From assembly GCA_020060185.1 (NCBI GenBank), contig JAGVAS010000151.1, positions 1 to 41,955 of the forward strand: a DNA stretch of 41,955 bases. The letters are read 5' to 3'. Positions 16,232-23,632 of the stretch are shown here, piece by piece. The notes beneath the pieces are model-generated. The model had not been told where the DNA came from and did not search any database. It saw nothing but the letters and a program-made list of their open reading frames with translations. The first letter of the stretch is position 1. Each line of letters opens with the position of its first letter. Both the position numbers and the translations under genes were made by a program. This stretch comes from Desulfovibrio sp. Its GTDB lineage: Bacteria; Bacillota; Dethiobacteria; DTU022; UBA8154.

Positions 16232-17629
16232 ATGGGTGAAAGCAAAAAATTGTTTTCAGTTGATGATGCTTTGAGGTTTAACCGTAAAGAGCTCAGGGAG
16301 GCTTATAAAAATTTTGTCAATCCCAGTTGGGCTACCCTTTACGCTCTCCTTGATATGGATGTCAATTTTGTTAAAGCTGAAGGAGGCAGGGTCTGGGATG
16401 AGGATGGCAATGAATACCTTGATTTCGTAGGCGGCTTTGGTTCGCTGAACCTGGGGCACAACCACCCTGCCGTCATAGAGGCCCTGCACAAGGTTGAAAG
16501 TGCTCCTGTGATGCTGCAAGCCTCCCTGGCAAAATTTGCTGCTGTCCTGGCCCACAATCTCGCCCAGATCACGCCCGGGGAACTGCAAAATTGCTGGTTC
16601 TGCAGTTCGGGTACAGAAGCCAATGAAGGGGCTTTAAAGCTGGCGCGCATCTATACGGGGAAAAAGGATTTCATCTACTGCCAGGGAGGTTTTCACGGTA
16701 AAACGATGGGCTCCCTTTCGGTAACGGGCCGGAAAAAGTACCAGGAGCCTTTTGAACCGCTCGTACCCGGCTGTATTCCCGTCCCTTACGGCGATGCCGA
16801 AGCCCTGGAGAAAGCTTTAAAAGAACATGATGCCGCCGCTTTCATTGTGGAGCCCATTTTGGGTGAAGGGGGTATTATCCTGCCCCCTGAGGGTTATTTT
16901 AAGGAAGTGCGGCGCCTGTGCAGCAGCTACAATACCCTTTTAATTTTGGATGAGATCCAGACAGGTTTTGGCCGGACAGGAACCCTTTTTGCCTGCGAAT
17001 ATGAAGGTATTGTCCCTGATGTCCTGGTTTTGGCCAAGTCCCTGGGTGGGGGGATTGTCCCTATCGGAGCTTATATTACCACGGCGCCCATCATGAAAAA
17101 GGCCTATGGCGGCAGCATGGACAGGGGGCTGATGCTCACCTCCACCTTTGGCGGCAACACGCACAGTGCGGCCGCGGCCATTGCCGCTGTGGAGGTTGTT
17201 GTCAGGGACAATCTTGCCCGGCAGGCTGCCGAAAAGGGTGCCTACTTCCTGAACAAATTGCAGGCTTTAAAAGAGAAGTATGATATTATCAAAGAAATCA
17301 GGGGCAGGGGCCTGTTGATTGGAATGGAGCTATCCGATAGCGGCGGGCTGCTGGACTTCCTTACGGCGGGGTCTGTTAACAAGCTCTCCAGGGAATTTCT
17401 TTCTTCCATGATTGCGGCAGAGATGCTGCAAAAATACAGGATTTTAGTCGTGTTTACCTTGAACAACCCCAATGTCATCAGGCTGGAACCGCCCCTGAAC
17501 GTAAGCTATGAACAACTGGATCACGTTGTAGACGCCTTTGATAAACTATTTTCCAGGCATAAAAGCTTTCTCAAGATGGCTGTGCAAAGCGGCAAGAATA
17601 TCGTGTCATCTTTTCTGCGTAAATCTTGA
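16232..17629 (+). CDS. Class III aminotransferase, putrescine/ornithine-type
   Basis: The product has 465 residues from ATG 16232, chosen because GGGGGAGG lies seven bases before it; a TTG at 16211 is upstream. The PLP-dependent fold-I enzyme shows CSSGTEANEGALKLAR (cofactor phosphate loop), GGFHGKTMGSLSVTG, LILDEIQTGFGRTG (Asp to the PLP nitrogen) and AKSLGGGIVPIGA with the Schiff-base Lys. The extra N-terminal 60 residues (NPSWATLYALLDMD) and the C-terminal extension resemble putrescine aminotransferases (YgjG type). Amino-group transfer from a diamine or omega-amino acid to 2-oxoglutarate is therefore likely. It differs from the arginine-operon argD elsewhere in the window. Confidence 0.85.
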   Translation: MGESKKLFSVDDALRFNRKELREAYKNFVNPSWATLYALLDMDVNFVKAEGGRVWDEDGNEYLDFVGGFGSLNLGHNHPAVIEALHKVESAPVMLQASLAKFAAVLAHNLAQITPGELQNCWFCSSGTEANEGALKLARIYTGKKDFIYCQGGFHGKTMGSLSVTGRKKYQEPFEPLVPGCIPVPYGDAEALEKALKEHDAAAFIVEPILGEGGIILPPEGYFKEVRRLCSSYNTLLILDEIQTGFGRTGTLFACEYEGIVPDVLVLAKSLGGGIVPIGAYITTAPIMKKAYGGSMDRGLMLTSTFGGNTHSAAAAIAAVEVVVRDNLARQAAEKGAYFLNKLQALKEKYDIIKEIRGRGLLIGMELSDSGGLLDFLTAGSVNKLSREFLSSMIAAEMLQKYRILVVFTLNNPNVIRLEPPLNVSYEQLDHVVDAFDKLFSRHKSFLKMAVQSGKNIVSSFLRKS

Positions 17630-17640
17630 GCTTTAAAGAA

Positions 17641-17920
17641 GCTAATAGCCACGATACTGCGGCTCACAACAGGAGATGGAAATGGCGCACCAACTCGAGC
17701 AAGCAAACATTTTTCCCGTCCCACAACGAGATGTGCAGCTGGGTTTGTGGGGGCTGCTGGCAGAGCCGAATTGTTTGAGCAGCTAAAAGCTCTTAGCGAA
17801 GCGAGAGTTGAAGGCGGCCCTGCTTACATGGATGCCAGCAGCCGGCAGGCAAAAAGGATGTGAGCTCTGCCGGGGAGGCCGCCCGGAAGCCTGAGATGAG
17901 TCATGGAGCTTTCCGCGACA
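17641..17920 (+). repeat. Dispersed structured repeat, copy A
   Basis: Two blocks match other copies in the window. The 5' block (CCACGA..CTGCGG.TCACAACA..GATG.AAATG, from about 17649) matches the start of copy B. The 3' block (17781-17920) matches copy C at 38211-38345, sharing AGCTAAAAGCTC, GGCCCTGC, CATGGA.GCC.GCAGCC, AGGATGTGA and CGGAAGCCTGAG in the same order. The hairpins carry compensatory differences. It lies just upstream of proS and ends about 65 bases before the chosen start. The divergence from the other copies implies an old element, or RNA structure under selection. Confidence 0.65.
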
Positions 17921-17986
17921 ACACCTGAACGGGCATCATGCACGCTGTTACACATTCTTATCTTAGGAAAGGAGTTCAATATCAAC

Positions 17987-19438
17987 TTGGGCGTTAACGA
18001 GAAGGAATTTGTAAAAGAAGTTACACCGCGTGAGGAAGATTTTTCCCAGTGGTATCTTGACCTGGTCTTAAAAACAGAGATGATGGATTATGCCCCTGTA
18101 AAGGGCTGCATGGCCATCAGGCCCTATGGTTACGCCATCTGGGAAAGCATACAACGGCTCCTGGACAAACGGATTAAAGCCACCGGGCATAAAAATGCCT
18201 ATTTCCCCATCTTTATACCGGAATCACTGCTGCAGAAAGAGGCCGAACATGTGGAGGGATTTGCCCCGGAGGTGGCCCTGGTTACACATGGCGGAAGTGA
18301 AAAACTTGCCGAGCGCCTGGTGGTGAGGCCCACTTCTGAGGCCATTATCTGCAGCATGTATGCCAAGTGGGTACAATCGTGGCGGGATCTTCCTCTCCTC
18401 ATCAACCAGTGGTGCAACGTGGTAAGGTGGGAGAAAAACACCCGTCCCTTCTTAAGGACCTCAGAATTCCTCTGGCAGGAGGGCCATACTGTGCACAGCA
18501 CGGAAGAAGAGGCCGAAGAGGAAGCCTTGAAAATGCTGGGGGTGTACAGGGAATTCGTGGAAAGTGAGCTGGCCATACCGGTAATCAGCGGGCTTAAAAC
18601 GGAAAGGGAAAAGTTTGCCGGGGCCCTGCATACCTATACCATCGAGGCCCTGATGGCCGACGGCAAGGCTTTACAGGCAGGAACTTCCCACAATTTAGGG
18701 CAGCATTTTTCCAGGGTTTTTGATATTCAATTCCTGGATAAGGATAAGCAGCTGAAGTATGCCTGGCAGACATCATGGGGTGTTTCTACCAGGCTCATCG
18801 GTGCCATAATCATGGTTCACGGGGATGACCGGGGACTTAAGCTTCCCCCGCAGGTGGCTCCCGTCCAGGTGGTAGTGGTTCCCATCATAACCAAGAAGCA
18901 GCGGGAAGAGGTACTGCAAAAAGCGCAGGAAATCCTTAAAGAATTTGGTGGGGAAATTCGCATGGAGCTGGACGATCGTGAAGAATACTCCGCGGGCTGG
19001 AAATTTAACGAATGGGAAATGAAAGGCGTCCCCCTGCGCCTGGAAATAGGCCCCAGGGATCTTCAACAGGGTGGGGTATTCGCTGTACGGCGCGATACCG
19101 GGGAAAAAATTTTTATAAGTGCGGAAGAATTGCCACAACGCCTGCCGGCCCTTTTAGGTGATATACAGGCTAACCTCTTTCGCCAGGCCCAGGAATTCAG
19201 GGAAAAAAATACTCACCGGGTTGACAGCTACCAGGAATTCCAGGAAGTTATCCAGGAAAAAAGAGGTTTTGTCCTGGCTTTCTGGTGCGGGGATTCCCGC
19301 TGTGAGGAAGAGATTAAAAATGATACCAAAGCTACTATTCGTTGTATTCCTTTCGAGCAGGAACAGTCTGAGACAGGTCCTTGCCTCTTTTGCGGCAGTA
19401 AGCAGGGTAAAGCGGTTTACTTTGCCCGCTCCTATTAA
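17987..19438 (+). CDS. proS: Prolyl-tRNA synthetase, short archaeal/eukaryote-like type
   Basis: The enzyme charges tRNA-Pro with proline. TTG 17987 is chosen because the conserved start (EKEFVKEVTPREEDFSQWY) follows at once and AGGAAAGGAG precedes it by 12 bases; the ATG at 17903 lies inside repeat copy A. The 483-residue length, absence of the roughly 180-residue editing insertion and Cys-containing C-terminus (CGDSRCEEE and CLFCGS) identify the archaeal/eukaryotic-type ProRS, common in some Clostridia. Class II motifs are visible: RPTSEAI with WCNVVRWE (motif 2), and GTSHNLGQHFSR with WGVSTRLIG (motif 3). No T-box was seen upstream; the leader holds the repeat instead. Confidence 0.95.
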   Translation: MGVNEKEFVKEVTPREEDFSQWYLDLVLKTEMMDYAPVKGCMAIRPYGYAIWESIQRLLDKRIKATGHKNAYFPIFIPESLLQKEAEHVEGFAPEVALVTHGGSEKLAERLVVRPTSEAIICSMYAKWVQSWRDLPLLINQWCNVVRWEKNTRPFLRTSEFLWQEGHTVHSTEEEAEEEALKMLGVYREFVESELAIPVISGLKTEREKFAGALHTYTIEALMADGKALQAGTSHNLGQHFSRVFDIQFLDKDKQLKYAWQTSWGVSTRLIGAIIMVHGDDRGLKLPPQVAPVQVVVVPIITKKQREEVLQKAQEILKEFGGEIRMELDDREEYSAGWKFNEWEMKGVPLRLEIGPRDLQQGGVFAVRRDTGEKIFISAEELPQRLPALLGDIQANLFRQAQEFREKNTHRVDSYQEFQEVIQEKRGFVLAFWCGDSRCEEEIKNDTKATIRCIPFEQEQSETGPCLFCGSKQGKAVYFARSY

Positions 19439-19497
19439 GTTTCTTGGATCCTGGGATTCATCGTTATTTTTATATTGAAGGGAGGTGTTGCCCTGGC

Positions 19498-20634
19498 TTG
19501 GGGTTTGCTCCCGGGCCGGGTTTTATGGCCAGCAAGGTGTTTTTTTTAGAAAGAAGGGCAACTTCCCCGCGTAAGAGTTTACAGGTAAGGCTGGAAAAAC
19601 TTTTTGACCGGGCCGGTTTTAACGAGATCATAAAAAAAGGGGATCTGGCCGCGGTAAAACTTCATTTCGGAGAAAGAGGATTAACAACTTACATTCACCC
19701 TGTTTTTGTGCGCACAATTGTGGACAAGCTTATCCACCTGGGGGCCAAGCCCTTTCTAACCGATACCAATACTTTATATATTGAAGCACGCCACAATGCG
19801 GTGGAACATCTCCAGACCGCCATACTGCACGGTTTTACCTATGCCACAGCAGGCGCTCCCGTGATTATCGCCGACGGGCTGAGAGGACACAGCTCCCGGG
19901 ATGTAGCCGTTCCCGGCAGGCATTTCCGCACCGTAAAGATCGCCCAGGGAATCCTTGACGCCGACAGCATGGTAGTTTTATCCCATGTAAAGGGGCACAT
20001 TGTAACCGGCATGGGAGGCGCCATAAAGAATCTGAGCATGGGCTGCAGCAGCAGGGCCGGGAAGCATATGATGCATGCCTGTATAAAGCCGGAGGTTATC
20101 GCGGAAAAATGCCAGGGTGATGCCCACTGCCAGAAGCATTGCCCGTCCCAGTGTATTACTATAGAGAATAACGTGGCTTTTATCGACGAAAAACTCTGCA
20201 TAGGCTGCGGTGAGTGTATAGCCGCCTGCCCGTATGATTCCATTAAGATTGACTGGGATAACGACGGTGAGCTGCTCCAGGAAAAAATGGCGGAATTTGC
20301 CCTGGGGGCAATTCAGGATAAAAAGGATAAATGCTGTTTTTTAAATTTTCTTATGGATATTACCCCGCACTGTGACTGCCACAGCTGGAGTGACAGCTTT
20401 ATCGTTCCCGATATCGGCATCCTGGCTTCCACTGACCCCGTAGCCATAGATCAGGCTTCAGTAGATTTAATCAACCGCCAGCAGGGGAATGTCGATTCCA
20501 AGCTTAAGGGAAATTACTCCCCCGGTGAGGATAAATTTGTCGGTGTTTATCCCAACTGCAATTATAGTGTCCAACTGCGCTATAGCGAGGAACTGGGGCT
20601 GGGAAGCAGGAGCTACGAACTAATCGAACTTTAG
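19498..20634 (+). CDS. DUF362 protein with two [4Fe-4S] ferredoxin motifs
   Basis: TTG 19498 lies ten bases after AAGGGAGGTG; ATG 19525 is an alternative without a good site. The product of about 378 residues starts with a DUF362 domain (VKLHFGERGLTTYIHPVF, then FLTDTNTLY, then LSHVKGHIVTGMGGAIKNL). It contains the cluster motif CIGCGECIAACP, preceded by a variant Cys-rich half (CQGDAHCQKHCP), and ends with a second DUF362 lobe. These proteins are soluble iron-sulfur proteins thought to act in electron transfer or metal-cofactor work; the precise reaction is not established. It follows proS by 59 bases, perhaps on the same transcript. Confidence 0.85.
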   Translation: MGFAPGPGFMASKVFFLERRATSPRKSLQVRLEKLFDRAGFNEIIKKGDLAAVKLHFGERGLTTYIHPVFVRTIVDKLIHLGAKPFLTDTNTLYIEARHNAVEHLQTAILHGFTYATAGAPVIIADGLRGHSSRDVAVPGRHFRTVKIAQGILDADSMVVLSHVKGHIVTGMGGAIKNLSMGCSSRAGKHMMHACIKPEVIAEKCQGDAHCQKHCPSQCITIENNVAFIDEKLCIGCGECIAACPYDSIKIDWDNDGELLQEKMAEFALGAIQDKKDKCCFLNFLMDITPHCDCHSWSDSFIVPDIGILASTDPVAIDQASVDLINRQQGNVDSKLKGNYSPGEDKFVGVYPNCNYSVQLRYSEELGLGSRSYELIEL

Positions 20635-20691
20635 CCTCTCCATAAGCTGGAAAATTTTTATTCTGTTGGTCTGATTACATTTTTTACCTCT

Positions 20692-20719
20692 TTAGACTAG
20701 GAAAAAAATCAGGTATAAT
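20692..20719 (+). promoter_or_regulatory. Probable promoter
   Basis: TTAGAC (20692-20697) and TATAAT (20714-20719) are 16 bases apart. Transcription would start near 20726 and meet the terminator at 20802-20827. Confidence 0.55.
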
Positions 20720-20725
20720 ATAAGG

Positions 20726-20827
20726 AAATATCCAGGGGTTTGCCTTGTGAATTCTTTTACTTTTTATGCTTAAAATTCTGAAAATAAATTTTAAATATCC
20801 CAGCCCCTCTAAGGGGGCTTTATTTTT
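20726..20827 (+). ncRNA. Candidate small RNA or attenuated leader
   Basis: A predicted start near 20726 and an intrinsic terminator delimit a transcript of about 100 bases with no plausible ORF. Its 5' part (CCAGGGG) can pair with the CCCCT of the terminator stem, so it could switch between terminated and read-through forms ahead of the formate dehydrogenase genes. It matches no RNA family I recognise. Confidence 0.35.
20802..20827 (+). terminator. Intrinsic terminator
   Basis: AGCCCC (20802-20807) pairs with GGGGCT (20814-20819) and is followed by TTTATTTTT. It is far upstream of the next gene, which is why a small RNA or attenuator is suspected. Confidence 0.75.
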
Positions 20828-20852
20828 GACTACCTGATCTGTGGAGGCAACG

Positions 20853-20927
20853 ATGAAAGAAAACGGTTCCAGCTTTTTACAACATTACCGGCGGGGAAAG
20901 CGCTTTCTTTCTGAATGTCGTTATTAA
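20853..20927 (+). CDS. Doubtful 24-codon ORF
   Basis: ATG 20853 follows GTGGAGG by six bases and encodes a basic 24-residue peptide starting MKENGSSFLQHYRRGKRFL. It could be a leader peptide of the formate dehydrogenase operon or a chance frame. No family is recognised. Confidence 0.2.
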   Translation: MKENGSSFLQHYRRGKRFLSECRY

Positions 20928-21101
20928 TTTGGGAAGAGGATTAATTAGCAGCAGCTTTTCCCGATGCGCTATGGTACTTTTTTCTCCATGAACTGCTCAA
21001 AAAAGCAGGATAATGACCCCTGCAAAGAGAATATTTAATAGGTTTTTCTCTTAATTGAAAGATTATTTAAAAAGAAAACGGCGCAAAGGAGGTTATGGGT
21101 T

Positions 21102-21587
21102 TTGAGCGAGGAGACGGCAAAAGCCGCAGAAAAAAGTTTTGATTATGACCGGGTAGAGACGTTATTACAGGAGTTTCTGCATAAAAAAGGAGTAATGGTT
21201 CCCATCTTACAAAAAATTCAGGCTGAATTCGGCTACCTGCCGCGGCCGGCCATGGAGTATGTGGCTAAAAGGCTGCGCATTCCCGTCAGCAAGGTTTTCG
21301 GGGTAGCCACTTTTTATGCCCAGTTTCACCTTCACCCGCGGGGCAAAAATATTGTCAGGGTCTGCCGTGGTACTGCCTGCCATGTCAGGGGAGTATCGAA
21401 GGTGGCGGAGAAAATGCAGGAGATTTTGGGTGTAGGGGTTGGACAGACAACAGAAGATATGAATTTTACCTATGAAGAGGTGGCCTGTATCGGTGCCTGC
21501 GGCCTGGCTCCGGTAATGATGATTAACGACCAGACCTATGGTAAACTGACCCCGGAAAAGTTGAAAGGTATCTTAAAGAATTACTAA
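21102..21587 (+). CDS. NuoE-like [2Fe-2S] subunit of NAD-linked formate dehydrogenase
   Basis: The 161-residue protein starts at TTG after AAAGGAGG. It has the helical N-terminus and thioredoxin-like [2Fe-2S] domain of the complex I 24-kDa subunit (NuoE/HndA/HydC type): GYLPRPAMEYVAKRL, FGVATFYAQFHL, then four cluster cysteines C88, C93 (CRGTAC), C129 and C133 (CIGAC). It passes electrons between the NuoF-like subunit and the rest of the complex. The gene order (NuoE-like, small Cys-rich, NuoF-like, FdhA) points to a cytoplasmic NAD(P)-dependent, possibly bifurcating, formate dehydrogenase, used for CO2 fixation or formate oxidation. Confidence 0.93.
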   Translation: MSEETAKAAEKSFDYDRVETLLQEFLHKKGVMVPILQKIQAEFGYLPRPAMEYVAKRLRIPVSKVFGVATFYAQFHLHPRGKNIVRVCRGTACHVRGVSKVAEKMQEILGVGVGQTTEDMNFTYEEVACIGACGLAPVMMINDQTYGKLTPEKLKGILKNY

Positions 21588-21618
21588 GACCGTGCGGGAG
21601 GAAGGGGAGAAAAAGCTT

Positions 21619-21798
21619 ATGGAGAGATTTATTGATCCGTGCTGCAAGGAATGTTTTAACAGTAAAGAAAACCCCTGTGAACAATTTATAGAGTGCTGCC
21701 TTTCGGGACCCCTGTGCCATGAAAGCGACGAATGTTCAGCCCAGAGAAAGTCTATTATTCAGAAGCTTGCTCATAGCCCCGGTTACCTGAAGCATTAA
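21619..21798 (+). CDS. Small Cys-rich protein in the formate dehydrogenase operon
   Basis: ATG 21619 is chosen over an upstream GTG (21592) because AAGGGGAG precedes it by about nine bases. The 59-residue product has eight cysteines: DPCCKECF, then NPCEQFIECC, then PLCHESDEC. These could bind zinc or an iron-sulfur cluster. It is acidic and soluble, with no signal peptide. It sits between the NuoE-like and NuoF-like genes, 31 bases after the former and 28 before the latter, so it is almost certainly co-transcribed. I recognise no named family. It may be a small assembly factor or accessory subunit. Confidence 0.75.
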   Translation: MERFIDPCCKECFNSKENPCEQFIECCLSGPLCHESDECSAQRKSIIQKLAHSPGYLKH

Positions 21799-21826
21799 AG
21801 GAAGCCCAGTGGAAGGAGGGAAAGAA

Positions 21827-23611
21827 GTGTACGAAAGACATATCCTGATCTGTGCCGGGACAGGTTGTATATCCTCTGGCACCAGGGAAGTTAAGGAAGC
21901 TCTGGAGAATGAACTTATCAAGCACAACCTGCAGGACAAAGTACGCATCATCCTCTCGGGATGTCACGGCTTTTGTGAAAAGGGCCCCATCTTTATCGTT
22001 TACCCGGAGGATATTTTTTACTGTGAAGTGAAAGCGGAAGATATGCCGGAACTGGTGGAGGAATATCTGGTCAAGGGAAATATTGTGGAAAGGCTGCTTT
22101 ATAAAGATCCTACCACCGCCGGTACTGTTACTTCCCATGAGGAAATTCCTTTTTACAGCAGGCAGAAGCGACAGGTCCTGCGCAACTGTGGTGTTATAGA
22201 TCCGGAGAACATCGATGAATATATTATTCGCGGCGGTTATATCGGGCTGAAAAAGGCTTTAGGTATGGAGCCGCTGGAAATCGTTAATACGGTGAAAAGC
22301 TCCGGCCTGCGGGGGCGCGGAGGAGCCGGGTTCCCCACGGGGATGAAATGGGAATTTGCCCACCGCAGCCCGGGCGATAAAAAATATGTGGTTTGTAATG
22401 CCGACGAGGGAGACCCGGGAGCCTTTATGGACCGCAGTGTTCTGGAAGGGGATCCCCATGCAGTCCTGGAGGGTTTGATAATCGCCGGCAGAGCTATCGG
22501 GAGCGATGAAGCTTATATCTACGTGCGCGCGGAGTATCCTCTTGCCGTGCGCCGTTTAAGGACTGCTATTGCCCAGGCCGAGGAATATGGGCTTATCGGC
22601 CAAAACATCCTTAATTCCGGAGCCAATTTCAAGATCAATATTAAAGAGGGTGCGGGAGCCTTTGTTTGCGGTGAAGAAACCGCACTCCTGGCCTCTATTG
22701 AGGGCGAAAGGGGCATGCCCCGGCCGCGCCCGCCGTTTCCCGCTGTCAAGGGCCTATGGGGCAAACCCACGTGTATTAACAACGTGGAAACCCTCGCCAA
22801 CGTTCCCCTGATCCTACGCAACGGAGCCGATTGGTACAGCGCGGTGGGTACGGAAGGCAGCAAGGGGACAAAAATTTTCGCCCTTACCGGAAAAGTTAAC
22901 AATACCGGCCTTTGCGAGGTTCCCATGGGCATTTCCCTCCGGGAAATTGTCTTTGATATCGGTGGAGGGATCAGGGGCGGTAAGAAATATAAAGCGGTGC
23001 AGATCGGGGGGCCTTCGGGTGGGTGTATTCCCGAGAGTTTACTGGACCTGCCCGTTGACTTCGATTCCCTGACCGCTGCCGGGGCCATGATGGGTTCTGG
23101 CGGGATGGTCGTTATGGATGAGGATACCTGCATGGTAGATTTGGCCCGCTATTTTCTAAGCTTTACCCAGCGTGAATCATGCGGCAAATGTACTCCCTGC
23201 CGGGAGGGAACCAAGCGCATGCTGGAGATCCTGGAACGCATTACCAGGGGGAAAGGTGAACCGGAGGATATACCCCGCCTGGAAAAACTGGCGGTAGCCG
23301 TTAAGGACAGTTCTCTCTGCGGCCTGGGGCAGACGGCACCCAACCCGGTCCTGACCACGCTACGCTATTTCCGGGATGAATATGAAGCCCACATCTTTGA
23401 TCGCCGGTGTCCGGCCGGCCTTTGCAGGGATCTGCTGACCTATTATATCGATGCGGAGGTTTGCACCGGCTGCCGCTCCTGTGTAAAAGCCTGCCCTGCT
23501 GAAGCCATCAGCGGTGAAAAGAAAGAGCCCCATGCTATCGACGAAGCAAAATGCATCAGTTGTGGCGCCTGCTTTGATCGCTGTAAATTTGGCGCCGTAA
23601 AAACGAAATAA
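21827..23611 (+). CDS. NuoF-like NAD(P)H-binding flavoprotein subunit
   Basis: GTG 21827 follows AAGGAGGG by six bases and gives 594 residues; an upstream start at 21809 lacks a site. Domains in order: an N-terminal thioredoxin-like [2Fe-2S] domain (CAGTGCISSG, CHGFCEKGP); the FMN/NAD-binding 51-kDa core (GLRGRGGAGFPTG, NADEGDPGAFMDR, GAGAFVCGEETALLASIEG); an SLBB region; the C-terminal [4Fe-4S] motif (SCGKCTPCREG); and a two-cluster ferredoxin (CTGCRSCVKACP and CISCGACFDRC). This is the layout of HndC/HydB-type subunits that exchange electrons with NAD(P). It pairs with the NuoE-like protein and FdhA. Confidence 0.95.
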   Translation: MYERHILICAGTGCISSGTREVKEALENELIKHNLQDKVRIILSGCHGFCEKGPIFIVYPEDIFYCEVKAEDMPELVEEYLVKGNIVERLLYKDPTTAGTVTSHEEIPFYSRQKRQVLRNCGVIDPENIDEYIIRGGYIGLKKALGMEPLEIVNTVKSSGLRGRGGAGFPTGMKWEFAHRSPGDKKYVVCNADEGDPGAFMDRSVLEGDPHAVLEGLIIAGRAIGSDEAYIYVRAEYPLAVRRLRTAIAQAEEYGLIGQNILNSGANFKINIKEGAGAFVCGEETALLASIEGERGMPRPRPPFPAVKGLWGKPTCINNVETLANVPLILRNGADWYSAVGTEGSKGTKIFALTGKVNNTGLCEVPMGISLREIVFDIGGGIRGGKKYKAVQIGGPSGGCIPESLLDLPVDFDSLTAAGAMMGSGGMVVMDEDTCMVDLARYFLSFTQRESCGKCTPCREGTKRMLEILERITRGKGEPEDIPRLEKLAVAVKDSSLCGLGQTAPNPVLTTLRYFRDEYEAHIFDRRCPAGLCRDLLTYYIDAEVCTGCRSCVKACPAEAISGEKKEPHAIDEAKCISCGACFDRCKFGAVKTK

Positions 23612-23632
23612 GGAGTAAGGGAGGGAAGAGAG

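Larger units (their letters stand above)
20635..21101 (+). other. Gene-poor region upstream of the formate dehydrogenase operon
   Basis: This 467-base stretch holds a promoter-like element (20692-20719), an early terminator (20802-20827), a possible 24-codon ORF and the ribosome site of the NuoE-like gene (AAAGGAGG near 21085). No large gene is present. A long leader for the operon, or an independent small RNA followed by a second promoter, are both possible. Confidence 0.5.

Noticed and set aside
22519-23133. 204-codon minus-strand frame opposite the NuoF-like gene
   Set aside because: Shadow of a highly conserved coding region; Pro/Arg/Ser-rich translation typical of antisense frames.
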